A stretch of 64,000 bases of DNA, from the NCBI RefSeq assembly GCF_000346465.2, contig NC_034011.1, forward strand, positions 13,577,339 to 13,641,338. Reading direction: 5' to 3'. The notes under the pieces were generated by a model. That model searched no databases. It was given only the letters and a program-made list of their open reading frames with translations, and was not told where the DNA came from. The position numbers were made by a program, and so were the translations under genes. Source of the DNA: Prunus persica. Its lineage: Eukaryota > Streptophyta > Magnoliopsida > Rosales > Rosaceae. This document shows, piece by piece, positions 39,038 through 50,389 of the stretch. How positions within the stretch are numbered: position 1 is the first letter of the stretch; every line of letters begins with the position of its first letter.

Positions 39038-40507
39038 ACTCTTTCCCAGGGTACTTCAACAGTCCAAGACTATTATTGTCGCTTTGTGGAGCACAAATTG
39101 CATTCTGCCCTACAAGAAGAGTTGGCAGTCACAGTTTCTCGTTTTATTCATGGCCTTCGGATTGATATCAAACGCGAGGTGAGTAGGTCACGTCCGGATG
39201 TATTAGAAGATGCCTATTGCCAAGCCTTGGAAGCTGAGACCTATCTACGACCACAACGTCGTTACCCAGGATATCCTGGTCAACCTACAACCACCAACCA
39301 AGCCCGCACTACCACTTCGGGTCTGAAGACTGAATTTTCTGAACCATCTAATCCTACTGCGCCACCTACCAAAGGGCCGATCGTCTCTAATAATTCCCAC
39401 ATTGAATGGTTCCATTGCCATGCTAAAGGACATATTGCCTCTCGTTGTCCACAACGCACATTAACTATCAGCGCTAGCACAGACGACCATTGTGATGTAG
39501 AGATTGTGGATCCTCTTGAGGGTGTGTATGACCTAGAAATTGACGATTGTTTTGATGGTGACATACTCAATCAGGTTTCTGTTATGCGTTGTATCTATTC
39601 TGCACCCGCATTGCTTGATTCCTGGAAACGCACTAGTATTTTTCATACCTACGTTCCATGCAATAACCAAACATGTAAACTGGTTATTGATAGTGGTAGT
39701 ACCATGAACGTCATCTCCAAGTCTGCCGTTACTCGTCTTAATCTTAAGCCCGAACCACATCCCCACCCTTTTCACGTAGCTTGGGTTGATAAAACTAAAC
39801 TACCAGTCACTGAGTGGTGTCTTGTTTCCCTTAAGCTCGGGACCTGCGATGAAGACATTTATTTGGACCAACTGCCTATGAATGTTGCACATGTATTACT
39901 TGGCAGACCTTGGCTCTATGACCATCGCGTGCAGAATTGTGGTCGTGAAAACACATACACTTTTCAACATGAAGGCAAAAGTATTATGTTACGCCCAGCC
40001 AATCCTGCGATCAAACCTACCAAGACTAATATTACCACCTCCTCTCCATCGCAGACAGGCAATATGTCAGGTCATCGGTTGGCTCTATTATCTTATGGCG
40101 AATTTGAGAAAGAAAGTTTGGAGACAGGAGTTGTATTTGCTCTCGTGATCAAAGAGATATCTGCGGCCCCTTCCTATCAACAACCTGAACCTCTACATCA
40201 ATTCCTCAATGAATTCTCCGATGTCATGCCAGATGACCTCCCAAACGAGCTACCACCCATGAGAGACATTCAACATGCCATCGACCTTGTCCCCGGATCA
40301 CAACTTCCGAATCTTCCTCATTACCGCATGAACTCGTCTGAACATGCCGAACTAAACACGCAAATTCAAGGTCTGTTGGATAAAGGATTTATTCGCCATA
40401 GCCTGAGCCCATGTGCTGTACCGGTGCTTTTTACTCCCAAAAAAGATGGCTCTTGGCGAATGTGTGTTGACAGTAGAGCTATTAATAAGATCACAGTTAA
40501 ATATTGA
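39038..40507 (+). pseudogene. Ty3 gag C-terminus, protease and RT start
   Basis: Same frame as the preceding segment. It finishes the gag domain (FIHGLRIDIKREVSRSRPDV), then a zinc knuckle WFHCHAKGHIASRC whose first Cys is replaced (only three of four CCHC ligands remain). Next is the aspartic protease with LVIDSGSTMNVIS and the HVLLGRPWLYD flap region. RT begins at HAIDLVPGSQLPNLPHYRM and GLLDKGFIRHSLSPCAVPVL. A TGA at 40505-40507 interrupts RT; the frame is otherwise open. Confidence 0.9.
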
Positions 40508-41551
40508 TTCCCTATTCCACGACTTGAGGATATGTTGGATGAGTTGGCAGGTTCCAAATGGTTTTCCAAGATTGACCTTCATAGCGGTTACCATCAGATT
40601 CGTATTAGGGAAGGTGATGAATGGAAAACCGCATTCAAAACTCCTGATGGATTGTATGAGTGGCTTGTTATGCCATTTGGAATGTCTAACGCGCCTAGCA
40701 CATTTATGCGCGTGATGACCCATGTTTTTCGTCCTTATATCGGAAAGTTTTTGGTTGTGTACTTTGATGATATCCTTATCTACAGCCATTCAAAAGAGGA
40801 CCATCTGCAACACCTCCGAACAATTTTTCATATGTTACGCCAGGAAAAGTTGTTTGTTAATTTGAAGAAGTGTTCTTTCCTTCAAGAACAAGTTTTATTT
40901 CTGGGATTCATTGTTTCCGCAGCTAGCATAAGTGCTGATCCTGACAAAGTTCACGCCATTGTAAATTGGCCGCTTCCTTCAACTTTAACCGAGACTCGAA
41001 GCTTTCATGGGTTAGCATCTTTTTACCGACGTTTTATTCCTAGTTTCAGTACTATAATGGCTCCTATCACAGACTGTATGAAGCAAGGCGAGTTTCGATG
41101 GACTCATGCGACCACTCGAGCGTTTGAGGCATTAAAACAGAAAATGACAGAAGCACCTGTCCTATGCCATCCAGAGTTGACTAAGGTTTTTGAAGTAGCA
41201 TGTGACGCATCTGGTGTTGGCATTGGGGGCGTCTTAAGTCAGGAAGGACATCATGTTGCTTATTTTAGTGAGAAGCTTAATGAGGCAAAGCAAAAGTATT
41301 CGACTTACGACAAGGAATTCTATGCCATAGTCCGTGCGCTACGTTATTGGCAATATTATCTATTACCAAATGAGTTTGTCTTATATTCTGATCATCAAGC
41401 GTTAAGGTATCTCCATTCTCAACGTAACGTCAGTAGCCGCCATATTAAGTGGACTGAGTATCTTCAGATTTTCACCTTTGTGATTCGACATCGCCCAGGA
41501 GTTGATAATAAGGTTGCTGATGCACTCAGCCGAGTAGGCGTTATCCTTTAA
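40508..41551 (+). pseudogene. Ty3 reverse transcriptase and RNase H
   Basis: Continues in frame after the TGA. RT shows [15 protein letters not shown], the catalytic YFDDILIYS and the LGFIVS thumb block. RNase H follows with [37 protein letters not shown] and [11 protein letters not shown]. The segment ends at a TAA (41549-41551) after ADALSR, at the RNase H-integrase junction; the frame again continues unchanged beyond the stop. Confidence 0.92.
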
Positions 41552-42004
41552 TCATTGACTGCACAAGTTGTGGGTTTTGATAAAATCAAAACTGAGTATT
41601 CTTCTTATCCAGATTTTGGTCTCATTTTTCAGGAAGTTACGACTGGAAATCGTCATGATCATGTTGATTTTCTGCTGCGGGATGGTTATCTCTTTCGTGG
41701 AACGCAGTTATGCATTCCCCGTACCTCTTTACGTGATTTCCTTGTGTGGGAATTACATGCTGGAGGTCTGGCTGGACATTTTGGTAAAGATAAGACCATT
41801 ACTCTAGTTGCCGATCGATTTTATTGGCCTTCATTGAAGCAAGATGTTGCTCACATCCTAGCCCAATGTCGCACCTGTCAGCTTGCCAAGGCTAGAAAGC
41901 AAAATACTGGATTATACACTCCTTTGCCAATTCCGCATACCCCGTGGAAAGATTTAAGCATGGACTTTGTTCTTGGCCTTCCTAAAAACGGCACGCGGCC
42001 ATGA
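41552..42004 (+). pseudogene. Ty3 integrase N-terminal zinc domain and start of core
   Basis: Shows the HHCC zinc-binding region (LHAGGLAGHFGKDKT, then CRTCQLAK) and the start of the catalytic core with WKDLSMDFVLGLPK, which holds the first catalytic Asp. The frame then shifts at about 41990 where ARGHDSILVVVDRFSK continues in another frame. Confidence 0.88.
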
Positions 42005-42540
42005 TTCTATCCTGGTTGTCGTTGACAGGTTCTCTAAAATAGCTCACTTTCTGCCTTGCTCTAAAGCTGCTGATGCTTCTTATGTGGCCAAGTTATTTTT
42101 TAAAGAGGTCATTCATCTGCATGGGCTTCCTGTTTCTATTGTTTCAGACCGTGATGTCAAGTTTGTTAGTTATTTTTGGAAGACCTTGTGGAAGCTCTTT
42201 AGTACTTCTTTAAAGTTTTCGTCTGCATTTCATCCTCAAACAGATGGTCAAACAGAAGTGGTTAATCGTAGTCTTGGAGATTTATTACGATGTTTAGTCG
42301 GTGATAAGCAGGGTAATTGGGACCTCATTCTTCCTGTAGCAGAATTTGCTTATAATAATTCTGCCAACCGAACTATAGGTAAAAGTCCTTTCGAAATTGT
42401 TTACGGTGTGATGCCACGTCCACCCATTGATCTTGCTCCCCTTCCTATTGATGCCCGTCCTTCGGAATCTACAACTACCTTTGCTGAGCACATTCGTCGC
42501 CTACATGAGGAGGTTCGTCAGAAAATTTCTCTAATACGGA
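41988..42540 (+). pseudogene. Ty3 integrase catalytic core
   Basis: Core continues with FSKIAHFLPCSKAADA, SDRDVKFVSYFWKTLW (second Asp) and FHPQTDGQTEVVNRSL (catalytic Glu). Then come AEFAYNNSANRTIGKSPFEI and HIRRLHEEVRQKI, where the frame shifts again near 42535. Confidence 0.88.
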
Positions 42541-43102
42541 CACATACCAACTTGCTGCCAATACTCATCGTCGCACTCAAGACTTCCAAGAAGGTGATTA
42601 TGTTATGGTTCGTGTTTGCCCTGAGCGATTTCCCAAACATTCTTTTAAGAAACTTCATGCTCGATCGATGGGTCCTTATCGTATCCTTCGCAAGTTGGGT
42701 GCCAATGCTTACTTGGTTGAACTTCCTTCTGATGTTCATATCAGTCTTATTTTTAACGTATCTGATTTGTTTCCATGCCGGGGTACTTTTACTCCTCCTG
42801 TTGCGACTGAAATAACCCATGCTATTGTTCCTCCTACTGCTCCTCGCGTGCCTGCTTCCCATGCTGCTCCTACGGATCAAATCTCACAAGTCTTAGATCA
42901 TGAAGCCCTTGGGGGGTTTTCTCGTTTTTTGGTTCGTTGGGTGGGACGTCCGGATACAGATGCTACTTGGATTACTGAAAATGAGTTTCATCAGCATGAT
43001 CCTTCTCTTCTCCGTCAAGTTCAAGATGATTTGGCAGCAGCTGAAGTTACTGATGCTCGTCCTCCTATTATTCATACCTACAGTCGGCGCCATCATCGTT
43101 AA
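42541..43102 (+). pseudogene. Ty3 integrase C-terminus with chromodomain
   Basis: GDYVMVRVCPERFP and FKKLHARSMGPYRILRKLG form the integrase GPY/F region. HISLIFNVSDLFP follows, then a chromodomain-like module, ISQVLDHEALGGFSRF, FLVRWVGRPDTDATWI and HDPSLL, that defines chromoviruses and probably guides insertion to marked chromatin. A stop after YSRRHHR precedes the polypurine tract. Confidence 0.88.
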
Positions 43103-43138
43103 ACTCGCCAGAGTCAATTTCTTTCAACCGGAGGAGAA

Positions 43139-43481
43139 TGATGCAGGATGCATAGGACCTAAATTGTTTAGTTTCCTAATTTATTTGTTAGTTTCCTATC
43201 TTCTTTAGTTTTCCAAATCCTAGTAGGATTTCTACGTTTCCTATTTTATTAGGAATAGGATTTCTGTTTTAGCTGGAGATTTTAATCCTATTGTCTCTAG
43301 GTTTTAGTTTGCTATAAATACCCCTATGTAGTTCTTTAAAATTTAGATTTGAATATTGATTAAACCTTCTCTTAACTCTCTGATTTCTGCCTGCCCTCTA
43401 TCTTTCTTTCCTTCAGCTTCTCTTATTCTTTTCTATCCTCTGAGTGTTAAAACTAACACACCCAGGGCTGTGCTACATCAC
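43139..43481 (+). repeat. 3' LTR of the Ty3 chromovirus
   Basis: 343 bp. Missing 5 bp (TTGCT-type, near 43438) relative to the 5' LTR. Target duplication CAATT follows. Confidence 0.93.
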
Positions 43482-43486
43482 AATTA

Positions 43487-44090
43487 CAAGACTATAATGC
43501 AATTACAAGTAACTGTTTGTCAATTGTATTGACAAATCACATATGTTCTCAAAATGTAAGAGGCTACCAATAACATGGCAATATGGATACAATAATTGCA
43601 AACTAGGACTAACCAATTGGTAATTGGATTCAAAATGACATATTGAAGTACCTCTTACATTTCCATTACCAAAATGCAAGGCTACAAATATCATGGCATT
43701 TGCATTACAATTAAGAAATTCTACCTAATGTTTTTTGAATGAGTCACAAACTTGTCAACATCAACAATATGCCCAACATTAAAGAAGAGAAAGATATTGA
43801 CATTGATCATATTGTGTTTCTTGTCTGTGAAATAACTCAAATTACAATGGTTTCCTTTTCAGCAAATCAAAAACCTATTTACTTATGCTTAGTTGCTTCC
43901 TGGGCTGCATTAATTTATGCTTAGTTTTTCTGGTTTTCTTTTCATAACATAATTACTTGATTTCATAGAGGGAAAATTACCCATAGAAATAGCTAGTTTT
44001 CTTTGGGCAGATCAATATAGCAAAATGTTATATTACTGGTCTTTGGGAACTCAAGTGTGGACAAGGATAAACTACTATAAAGCTATTAAT
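43487..44090. other. continuation of the repeat region and intron-like DNA
   Basis: 43487-43720 resumes the CAATTG/TTACAA text broken at 37834. Two diverged phrases containing AAATGTAAGAGGCTACCAAT and AAAATGCAAGGCTACAAAT lie at 43555 and 43672. 43730-44090 is AT-rich without coding content. Confidence 0.45.
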
Positions 44091-44095
44091 TTTAC

Positions 44096-44233
44096 CTTTG
44101 CAATGGCCACTTCAATACGTTTCAGCAACAGCAACTCATTTTCACTGTTTTTTTTTGGTGAACCACGCAAAATGCAGCCACCGACATTTAAGATCTTCTC
44201 AATTTCATCTCCAGAATCAAGCGATTCACATGT
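44096..44233 (-). pseudogene. possible orphan exon of an unidentified gene
   Basis: On the minus strand 46 codons are open with gene-like composition (CESLDSGDEIEKILNVGGC, RGSPKKNSENELLLLKRI, EVAIAK) and end AAAG|GTAAAATT, a good splice donor. Upstream (44234-44330) is CT-rich, 5' UTR-like text. There is no ATG in frame nearby, and no downstream exon is visible before the repeats. I do not recognise the family; chance is possible. Confidence 0.3.
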
Positions 44234-45790
44234 AGGGGAAGAGAGGGAGAGATGAAAGAGAGAGTCGTTGGTGGGATTGCCTCAGCAGCAGTTCACAATC
44301 TTCTTTGCCCTTCTCCCTTTCTGTCATTCTAATTTTCTTTTCTTGTTTTATTTTTCTTTTTTTGTTTAATTTTTATTTTATTCACTTTTACCAACATCAA
44401 CCCTTTTAACAGGTTACCAGCATTCAATGATGTGGATTTAACCCTCATCTCCACTTACTCATCCGATTTAACCCTCATCTCCACTTACTCATCCAATGGT
44501 TGATATTTTGGGCGCATGGATACACCACGCCCATTGTAGAATTTTCCTTGCAGATGAAAGTGAATTTAATATAAGTGATGGTGACTAGATAAAAAGCCTT
44601 TCTCGAAAATCACTAATTTTAATACTCCCCCTTAAAGGGATTTTCTAGAATGCAAGCTGAGGACTAAAGCCTTTGAAAGGACGTTTGGAGAGTGACTTTG
44701 TAAAAATATCAGCAATAGTTCTGTCAGCCACGGTTTCCCAAATGAAATGATGCTAGATTTCAATATTCTTCTTCCTTGCATTGATTATAATTTTTAATTG
44801 GGAGATTTTAGAAAAGGTCAAAGAAGAGAAAAATTTTTTAAAAGAAACTAAAATAGACAAAATTGCGCTTATTTATTTTTGGATTTTCTAAAAAATCTTT
44901 TACATTTGCATGTCTTTGGTTTGAAAGTTGAGGGGTTTTTCTGTCTTTTTTGAAAAAGCTTTAGCTTTCTCTAAGAGTGAGTTTTTTTGTGACTAAAACC
45001 TAAATTTACTTTTTTTTTTTAAATTGATGATATGTCGTGTTTGAATGAGAAAACGAAAAAGGCAAACAAAAAACTAAACAGCCCAAAAAAAAGGCAAAAA
45101 AAGATAAACAAACAAATCTTATATTTAGAAGAAATTAGCCAATCAAATAACACCAACAAAATAATTAGCCAAACAAGTGACTTTACTAATCCCATCATTT
45201 TGTAGTTCTTCAATTTAAAATCTCATCACTTTGAAATCCCCTCACTTCAAAATCTTATCACTTTAAAGTCCCCTTACTTCAAAGTCCTTCATCCAAACAC
45301 ACCATTTAACTGCTGATTGATAGCCTTATTGACGAAGACCAAGCAATGATTAAAATTGAAGATCTTGTTTATTTTTTCATTCGATGTTTAGTGGAACTAG
45401 CTATATAAAAAATTAGTACAAAGGCAGTGGCAAAACTACATACATGGCTACCATGGGCTACCCATGTAGGTTCTTGAAGAAGAAAAAAAAAACCTATATT
45501 GCCCATCAATTTCTTGTTCCCACTTCTAGTTAATGCTCTCGTTTTGTGGTCTTTTTGGCAGTTTACCCACTATTTCTAAGAAGAGATATTTCTAGAAAAA
45601 AAAAACTACAACACATTAATAGGGAATATTAAACTTAATTATTTATATTTTCCCTTTGTATTTGTGAAGCTTATTTTGCAGATGCCAAGAAATTTTAACG
45701 CATTTAAATGTGCAAAGGTCAGATTTAATTCTTATTGTACTAGTTGTTATATATCTACTACAATAGCCTCAAAATTTGAATTTCCGTTGA
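44234..45790. other. spacer with small duplications and a copia relic
   Basis: A 30-bp direct duplication (GATTTAACCCTCATCTCC..) is at 44435-44494. Around 44560-44780 the minus strand reads CCTTTAAGGGGGAGTATT, a polypurine tract with the start of an LTR, so a copia relic in minus orientation lies here. 45195-45300 has three or four ~27-bp phrases such as ATCACTTTGAAATCCCCTCA and TCACTTTAAAGTCCCCTTAC. The rest is AT-rich and non-coding. Confidence 0.45.
44435..44494. repeat. 30-bp perfect direct duplication
   Basis: GATTTAACCCTCATCTCCAC plus ten bases, twice in tandem. Confidence 0.9.
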
Positions 45791-47197
45791 CTTCTGTGGA
45801 AAATTATGACGGAGGTGATTAACACCACCTATCCAGATTGGAAACCTGACACCTCACAAGCCTAACCGAACAAGAATCACGGCCATTGGACCAAAGTGCA
45901 AGGAGTGGCGACGCCGTGAAGTTCGTTCGTCGCTAGGAAATACCCTCAACTTTGATCGACTTCTGCTGGCATAATTCTTGACAGGGGATTCTAAGTTTTT
46001 TTCGTCGCCGAAATTTTCTATTCATACCCACCGTCGGTGGTGATAATGTTTTTAGATCAAGTTGTAGTTCTCAAGGTGCTAAGCGCGGTGGTGTGCTCGG
46101 ATTTGTGATATTCCATTGTTTGACCGACGACGCCTGGCTAATTTTGGATTGTAATGGAGATGATCGGACCATTGGATCGCCTCCAAGTTTCAATATATGG
46201 TAGCTAGTATTGTACACTTTGTAGGTTTAAACTGATCGAACATTAGACTTTAGATTTTACATTATTGTATTTCAAAGTATGAGGTGAACAATCGTTGTTC
46301 GATTGTGCATGATCATGCAATCTAGGATGATCAGACAGTTGGATCGGTCCCAAATTTAGATGGTTGTGATGTCGGGACTATTTAGAATTCATTGGTGATT
46401 TCGGATTTTTTGAAAGCTGAGGTTGTGGGTCCGAGGCTAGTTTATGGAGTGTCTGTTGGATGTGTGGGATCCACAGGACCCAAAGAGTGATTTTTTGGAC
46501 AATTGGTGTCGTTTATGTTGTTTTGACATCGACAATGTGTATGTCGCAATTTTGGAGGGTTGTGGAAGGAAATTGATCACTTTCGACCACGGGTTGGTTC
46601 GAAGGGCATTTTTATTATTTGTGCGATTAATCTTTAATTTGCGCAAGGTTGAGGATGAGATCGACAATGTGTTGGTCATGACATTTTTGGGAGTTGTCGG
46701 TGACTTTAGTGAGTCACGGCGAGGCACGTCTCGAGAGACATGTCACATGGTTTATGTGCCAGTGCACGATGAGTTGAGTTGAGCTAGGAGCTCAATCATT
46801 GTTGGATTTGTTTCGTAGTTAAGTTGCAAACTTTACTTAGGTTTTGTTGAAGTCTAAGTTTCTCATGAGGTTTGTTTGAGCCAAAGTTGCTCGGTATGGT
46901 TTGCAACTGTTGATTCGTTGAGCTTAGCAATATTGTGTAGCTTCGAGAAGAAGTGAGTAAAACCTTTGGATTGTGAATTAAATACAAGTTGTGATATTTA
47001 CTACTACATGGATTTGTGGATGTTGTTTTGTGTGTTTGTTATTCATAGTTTATTTGTTTGTGTTTGTTATTCATATATATATTTGTCATGTTGTGTGGAA
47101 ATGTTGGGTGTAGTGTGTTGTGTGGAACTTTCATTCTTTATTAGTGTAGTGTGGTGTGTAAAACTGCTATCCTATGTAGGTGTAGTGCGTGTGGCTG
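45791..47197 (+). repeat. probable diverged long LTR, left part, interrupted by the copia at 47203
   Basis: Phrases such as GGTGTGCTCGGATTT, GACCATTGGATCGCCTCCAA and TCAATATATGGTAG correspond to text in the solo LTRs (GGTGTGCTCGGATGTC and CCGTTGGATGGTCTCAAATT at 52976-53080). The text resumes after the copia at 52216. Ends were not found, so the extent is approximate. Confidence 0.45.
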
Positions 47198-47202
47198 TGT
47201 GG

Positions 47203-47357
47203 TGTTGGCGTGACTTATGGACTATTGACTTACTTTTCTTACACACCAAGAATTCCTATTATCATTGTAATTGATTTACTTTCATTCCTGATTTCCTACT
47301 ATAAATAGATTTAGGAATTTATTATTTACTTGCCCATTCAGGTTTCGTTGTATTCTA
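47203..47357 (+). repeat. truncated 5' LTR of the copia element
   Basis: TGTTGGCGTGACTTATGG to TTCGTTGTATT matches the first two thirds of the 3' LTR, then the match ends abruptly. Confidence 0.88.
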
Positions 47358-47373
47358 AACCCTAGCCTCCACC

Positions 47374-47967
47374 ATGGGGGAGGATGACTCTTCTAATCCT
47401 CATGGCGGTAACACCACTGCTTCCTTTTCTCCTTCTCAACCAACCATAGCCGAGTTGAGTGCCCAGGTGGCTCAACTAATGAAGATACCGACTCAGACCT
47501 CGAACTCGATCCTAAGTCAGGATCCTACCAAGACGATCCCGAACTCGACTCAAACAATGACCCCGAATTCGAATCAGACGATGACCTTAAACCCGAATCA
47601 AATGAATATTTTGACGACGATTACCTATGAACCTTCCGCTGCACAGATTGCCATAAAGTTAGATGGCGCCAACTATGCTCTATGGTCCCAAGTTGTCGAG
47701 TTGTATATCTCCGGCAAAGACAAATTGGGATATATTAATGGCGATCTTCCACAACCTCATTCGACTGCTCCAACGTTTCCCCGCTGGCGCATCGAGAACT
47801 CTATTGTGAAAGGATGGCTCGTTAATTCTCTGGAGCATAGCTTGATTGGCAATTTCATTAATTTTTCGACGGCAAAAGCAGTGTGGGATGCAATTGCCAC
47901 AACTTATTATGATGGCACTAACACCTCTCAGGTTTATGATATGAAACGACGAGTCTCCCATATGTGA
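47374..47967 (+). pseudogene. copia gag, N-terminal part
   Basis: Starts at ATG 47374 (MGEDDSSNPHGGNTTASFSP). Short degenerate TMTPNSNQ repeats are followed by the UBN2-type gag domain: IKLDGANYALWSQVVELYI, then KLGYINGDLPQP, PRWRIENSIVKGWLVNSL and KAVWDAIATTYYDG. The frame ends at a TGA (47965-47967) because of a frameshift at the codon for VSHM; the next frame carries on directly. Confidence 0.88.
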
Positions 47968-48320
47968 CACAAGCTGGTAGCTCCATTGAAACCTATTATA
48001 ATACTCTCCAAAGCTTATGGAGAAAGATTGATTTTCGTCATACAAATATGATGGAATATGAAAGTGATATCCAGCGCTATAATGATATTCTGCAGGAAGA
48101 TCGAGTTTACATATTTTTGGATGGCCTTGATGATCGTCTTCATAAGGCCCAAAGTGATGTTCTTCACATGACTCCATTCCCTATTGTCGACCAAGCTTAT
48201 GCCTATGCCTGCCGTGAAGATGTTCGACAAGCTGTGATGATGGGTTCATCTGCATCCACTAGCACTGGCTTAGCGGCAAAGAGTGCGCCTCGATCAGGTC
48301 CCCATACTCGTGCCGGATAG
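47964..48320 (+). pseudogene. copia gag, middle part
   Basis: Continues gag in a second frame: TQAGSSIETYYNTLQSLWRK, the DRVYIFLDGLDDRLHKAQSD block and RPN-like PFPIVDQAYAYACREDVR. It ends at a TAG at 48318-48320. Confidence 0.85.
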
Positions 48321-48880
48321 CCCTAGAATTCCTCTACTGCGGCTTAGCTTCAAATCCAATCATATGCTACTGCTGCTAGTGCGCCACCTCCTAAAACCAT
48401 CCCACCTTCCTATCCTAAGGCTCCGACTGATGGACGTGGTTTCACGCACTGTGGCAACCTCAAACATACCCGCGACACCTGTTTTAAGCTGAATGGTTAT
48501 CCTAATTGGTGGGAGGACCTCCGCGCTTACAAGCTCAGAGAAACTGCTAATAGTTCCGACCGTGCTGCTTTTGTCTCTACCGAACCCCAATTAGCCTTGT
48601 TTCTACAGCTAGACCATACTGATAGTCCCGCGCTTCCGGATGTCTCAGGTAACTGCGGTTATGTATTTCATACTTCTGATCTATGATATACTACTGGTTG
48701 GATAATTGATTCTAACGCCACTGATCATATGACCTTTGATCCGAATGATTTTTTGCACACCACTACACCCCGCCACACAAGTATTGCCAATGCGAATGGA
48801 GTTACCTATCATGTGACAGGGGCCGGCACTGTCACCCTTTCACCTCTCTGTCCCTTTCCAATACTCAACTCGTTCCATCT
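48321..48880 (+). pseudogene. copia gag zinc knuckle and protease remnants
   Basis: In broken frames it shows GFTHCGNLKHTRDTCFKLNG, a CCHC knuckle whose first Cys is replaced by Phe, and TGWIIDSNATDHMTFDP, the copia protease active site with the usual Gly after DS changed to Asn. A stop lies just before it (48685). Neither domain could work as written. Confidence 0.8.
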
Positions 48881-49591
48881 TTGTCTAATAAATTAATGTA
48901 TGTGAGCCAGGCAACTGAACAACTAAATTGTTGTGCACTAATTTATCCCAATTTTTGTTTACTACAGGATATTCTCACCAAGGAGATCATTGGGCTTGGT
49001 ACTAAAAGAGGGGGATTGTACTATGTGGATGACTTCAGTATGGGACGTGCCAACAGTGTGAAGCATTTGTCTGATGACAAGCATCGACAAATTTGGCTCT
49101 GGCACCAACGTTTGGGGCATCCATCTTTTGGTTATATGAGACACTTATTGCCCGAGTTATTTTCTTTATTTAAGGACTCAAATTTTAAATGTGACAAGTG
49201 TCACAAAGCATCCTATCCTTTAAGTATGAATAAAAGTACTATTCCTTTTGCTTTAATTCATTCTGATGTTTGGGGACCATCACCTATTTCTACTCATTCC
49301 GGTATTCGTTGGTTTGTCACATTCGTAGATGATTGTACACAGATGACATGGCTTTATTTGATGAAAAATAAGAATGAAGTGTTTTTCCTGTTTCAATCTT
49401 TTCAAAAACAGATGGAAACACAGTTCAATGCTCGAATACAGATTCTTCCCCTAACAACAGTGGAGAATTTATTAATCATGACTTTCAAACTTACTTCCAG
49501 ACACGTGTCATTATTCATGAGACAACTTGACCCCAGACACCACAACAAAATGGTGTTGCCGAATGGAAGAATCTTCATCTCCTTGAAATAG
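48881..49591 (+). pseudogene. copia GAG-pre-integrase and integrase core
   Basis: WLWHQRLGHPSFGYMRHLLP and FKCDKCHKASY form the HHCC zinc module, followed by FALIHSDVWGPSPISTHSGI and WFVTFVDDCTQMTWLYLMK with the first catalytic Asp. A frameshift near 49450 scrambles the region that should contain the second Asp; a fragment QTRVIIHE-like and TPQQNGVAEWK in another frame shows the remaining core. Confidence 0.85.
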
Positions 49592-50389
49592 CCCGTGCTC
49601 TTCTCATTAATGGCCATGTTCCTGACTGGGATGATGTTGTCGTCACTGCTGTCCACCTTATCAACCGCATGCCTTCTGGGGTCTTGAATTTCAAAACTAC
49701 ATTACAGGTGCTCGCACAACACGGGCATCTGCCCTCTATTTTGGTGCTTACCCTCACATTTTTGGCTGTGTGACCTTCGTTCATCTCCACAAAAATCAAC
49801 GAAGCAAACTTTATCCATGTGCGTTTTGTTGTATTTTTTTTGGGTTATGCCACTCATCAGAAAGGCTACCGATGTTATCACCCTCCTACCCGGCGAACCT
49901 ATATCACTTTGGATGTCACTTTTCTGGAATCAGAGATGTTCTTCTATGACCCAACATCCAATTCTACTCTTCAGGGGGAGATATGGAGTGAAGAGCCCAA
50001 TTGGAGCAGCTTGGAAAACGAAGATATTCATCTATGCACGAAGATTGATCTCGGCCAAGAAACAATAACAATCGATCATCCCAAGTCTGTCACGTGCGAA
50101 TGCCCTTTGCCAAACAACGATCGATCGCCTAACCCTTGCGAAGCTGTTTTTGATTCGAGTCATACTCCGACAGAGAACTCATAACAACAAGATGAAGACC
50201 CCCCTCACTCAACAGTACCAACGGATCAATCTCTTGAGAATATCTTTGAGGTAACTACTCCTACTAGATTTGTGTATTTAGAAGATAAATCTATTGGATA
50301 TCAATTACCTTTTAGGAAAAATCGTGGGAAGCCACCAAACCGTTATTCACCTGATATTGACAACCAAGTATCCAATTGCAAATCATGTA
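49592..50389 (+). pseudogene. copia integrase C-terminus and linker to RT
   Basis: Fragments in changing frames: LEIARALLINGHVPDWDD and HLINRMPSGVLNFKT, then GCVTFVHLHKNQRSKLYP, then KGYRCYHPPTRRTYITLDVT and the variable linker up to RGKPPNRYSPDID. At least two frameshifts are needed to read through. It is recognisable but non-functional. Confidence 0.75.

Larger units (their letters stand above)
37835..43481 (+). mobile_element. Ty3/gypsy chromovirus (Reina-like), full length but decayed
   Basis: LTRs 37835-38182 (348 bp) and 43139-43481 (343 bp) run TGATGCAGGATGC...GTGCTACATCA and differ by a handful of substitutions and one 5-bp indel. CAATT is duplicated at 37830-37834 and 43482-43486. 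The Met-type primer site (TTGGTATTCAGAGCC) follows at 38184; the polypurine tract GGAGGAGAA precedes 43139. The order gag, protease, RT, RNase H, integrase, chromodomain, together with the short LTR, points to the Reina clade of chromoviruses. Three in-frame stops and two frameshifts make this copy non-functional. Confidence 0.94.

Noticed and set aside
43739..43924. Plus-strand 61-codon frame
   Set aside because: AT-rich DNA without domain, start context or similarity to neighbouring elements.
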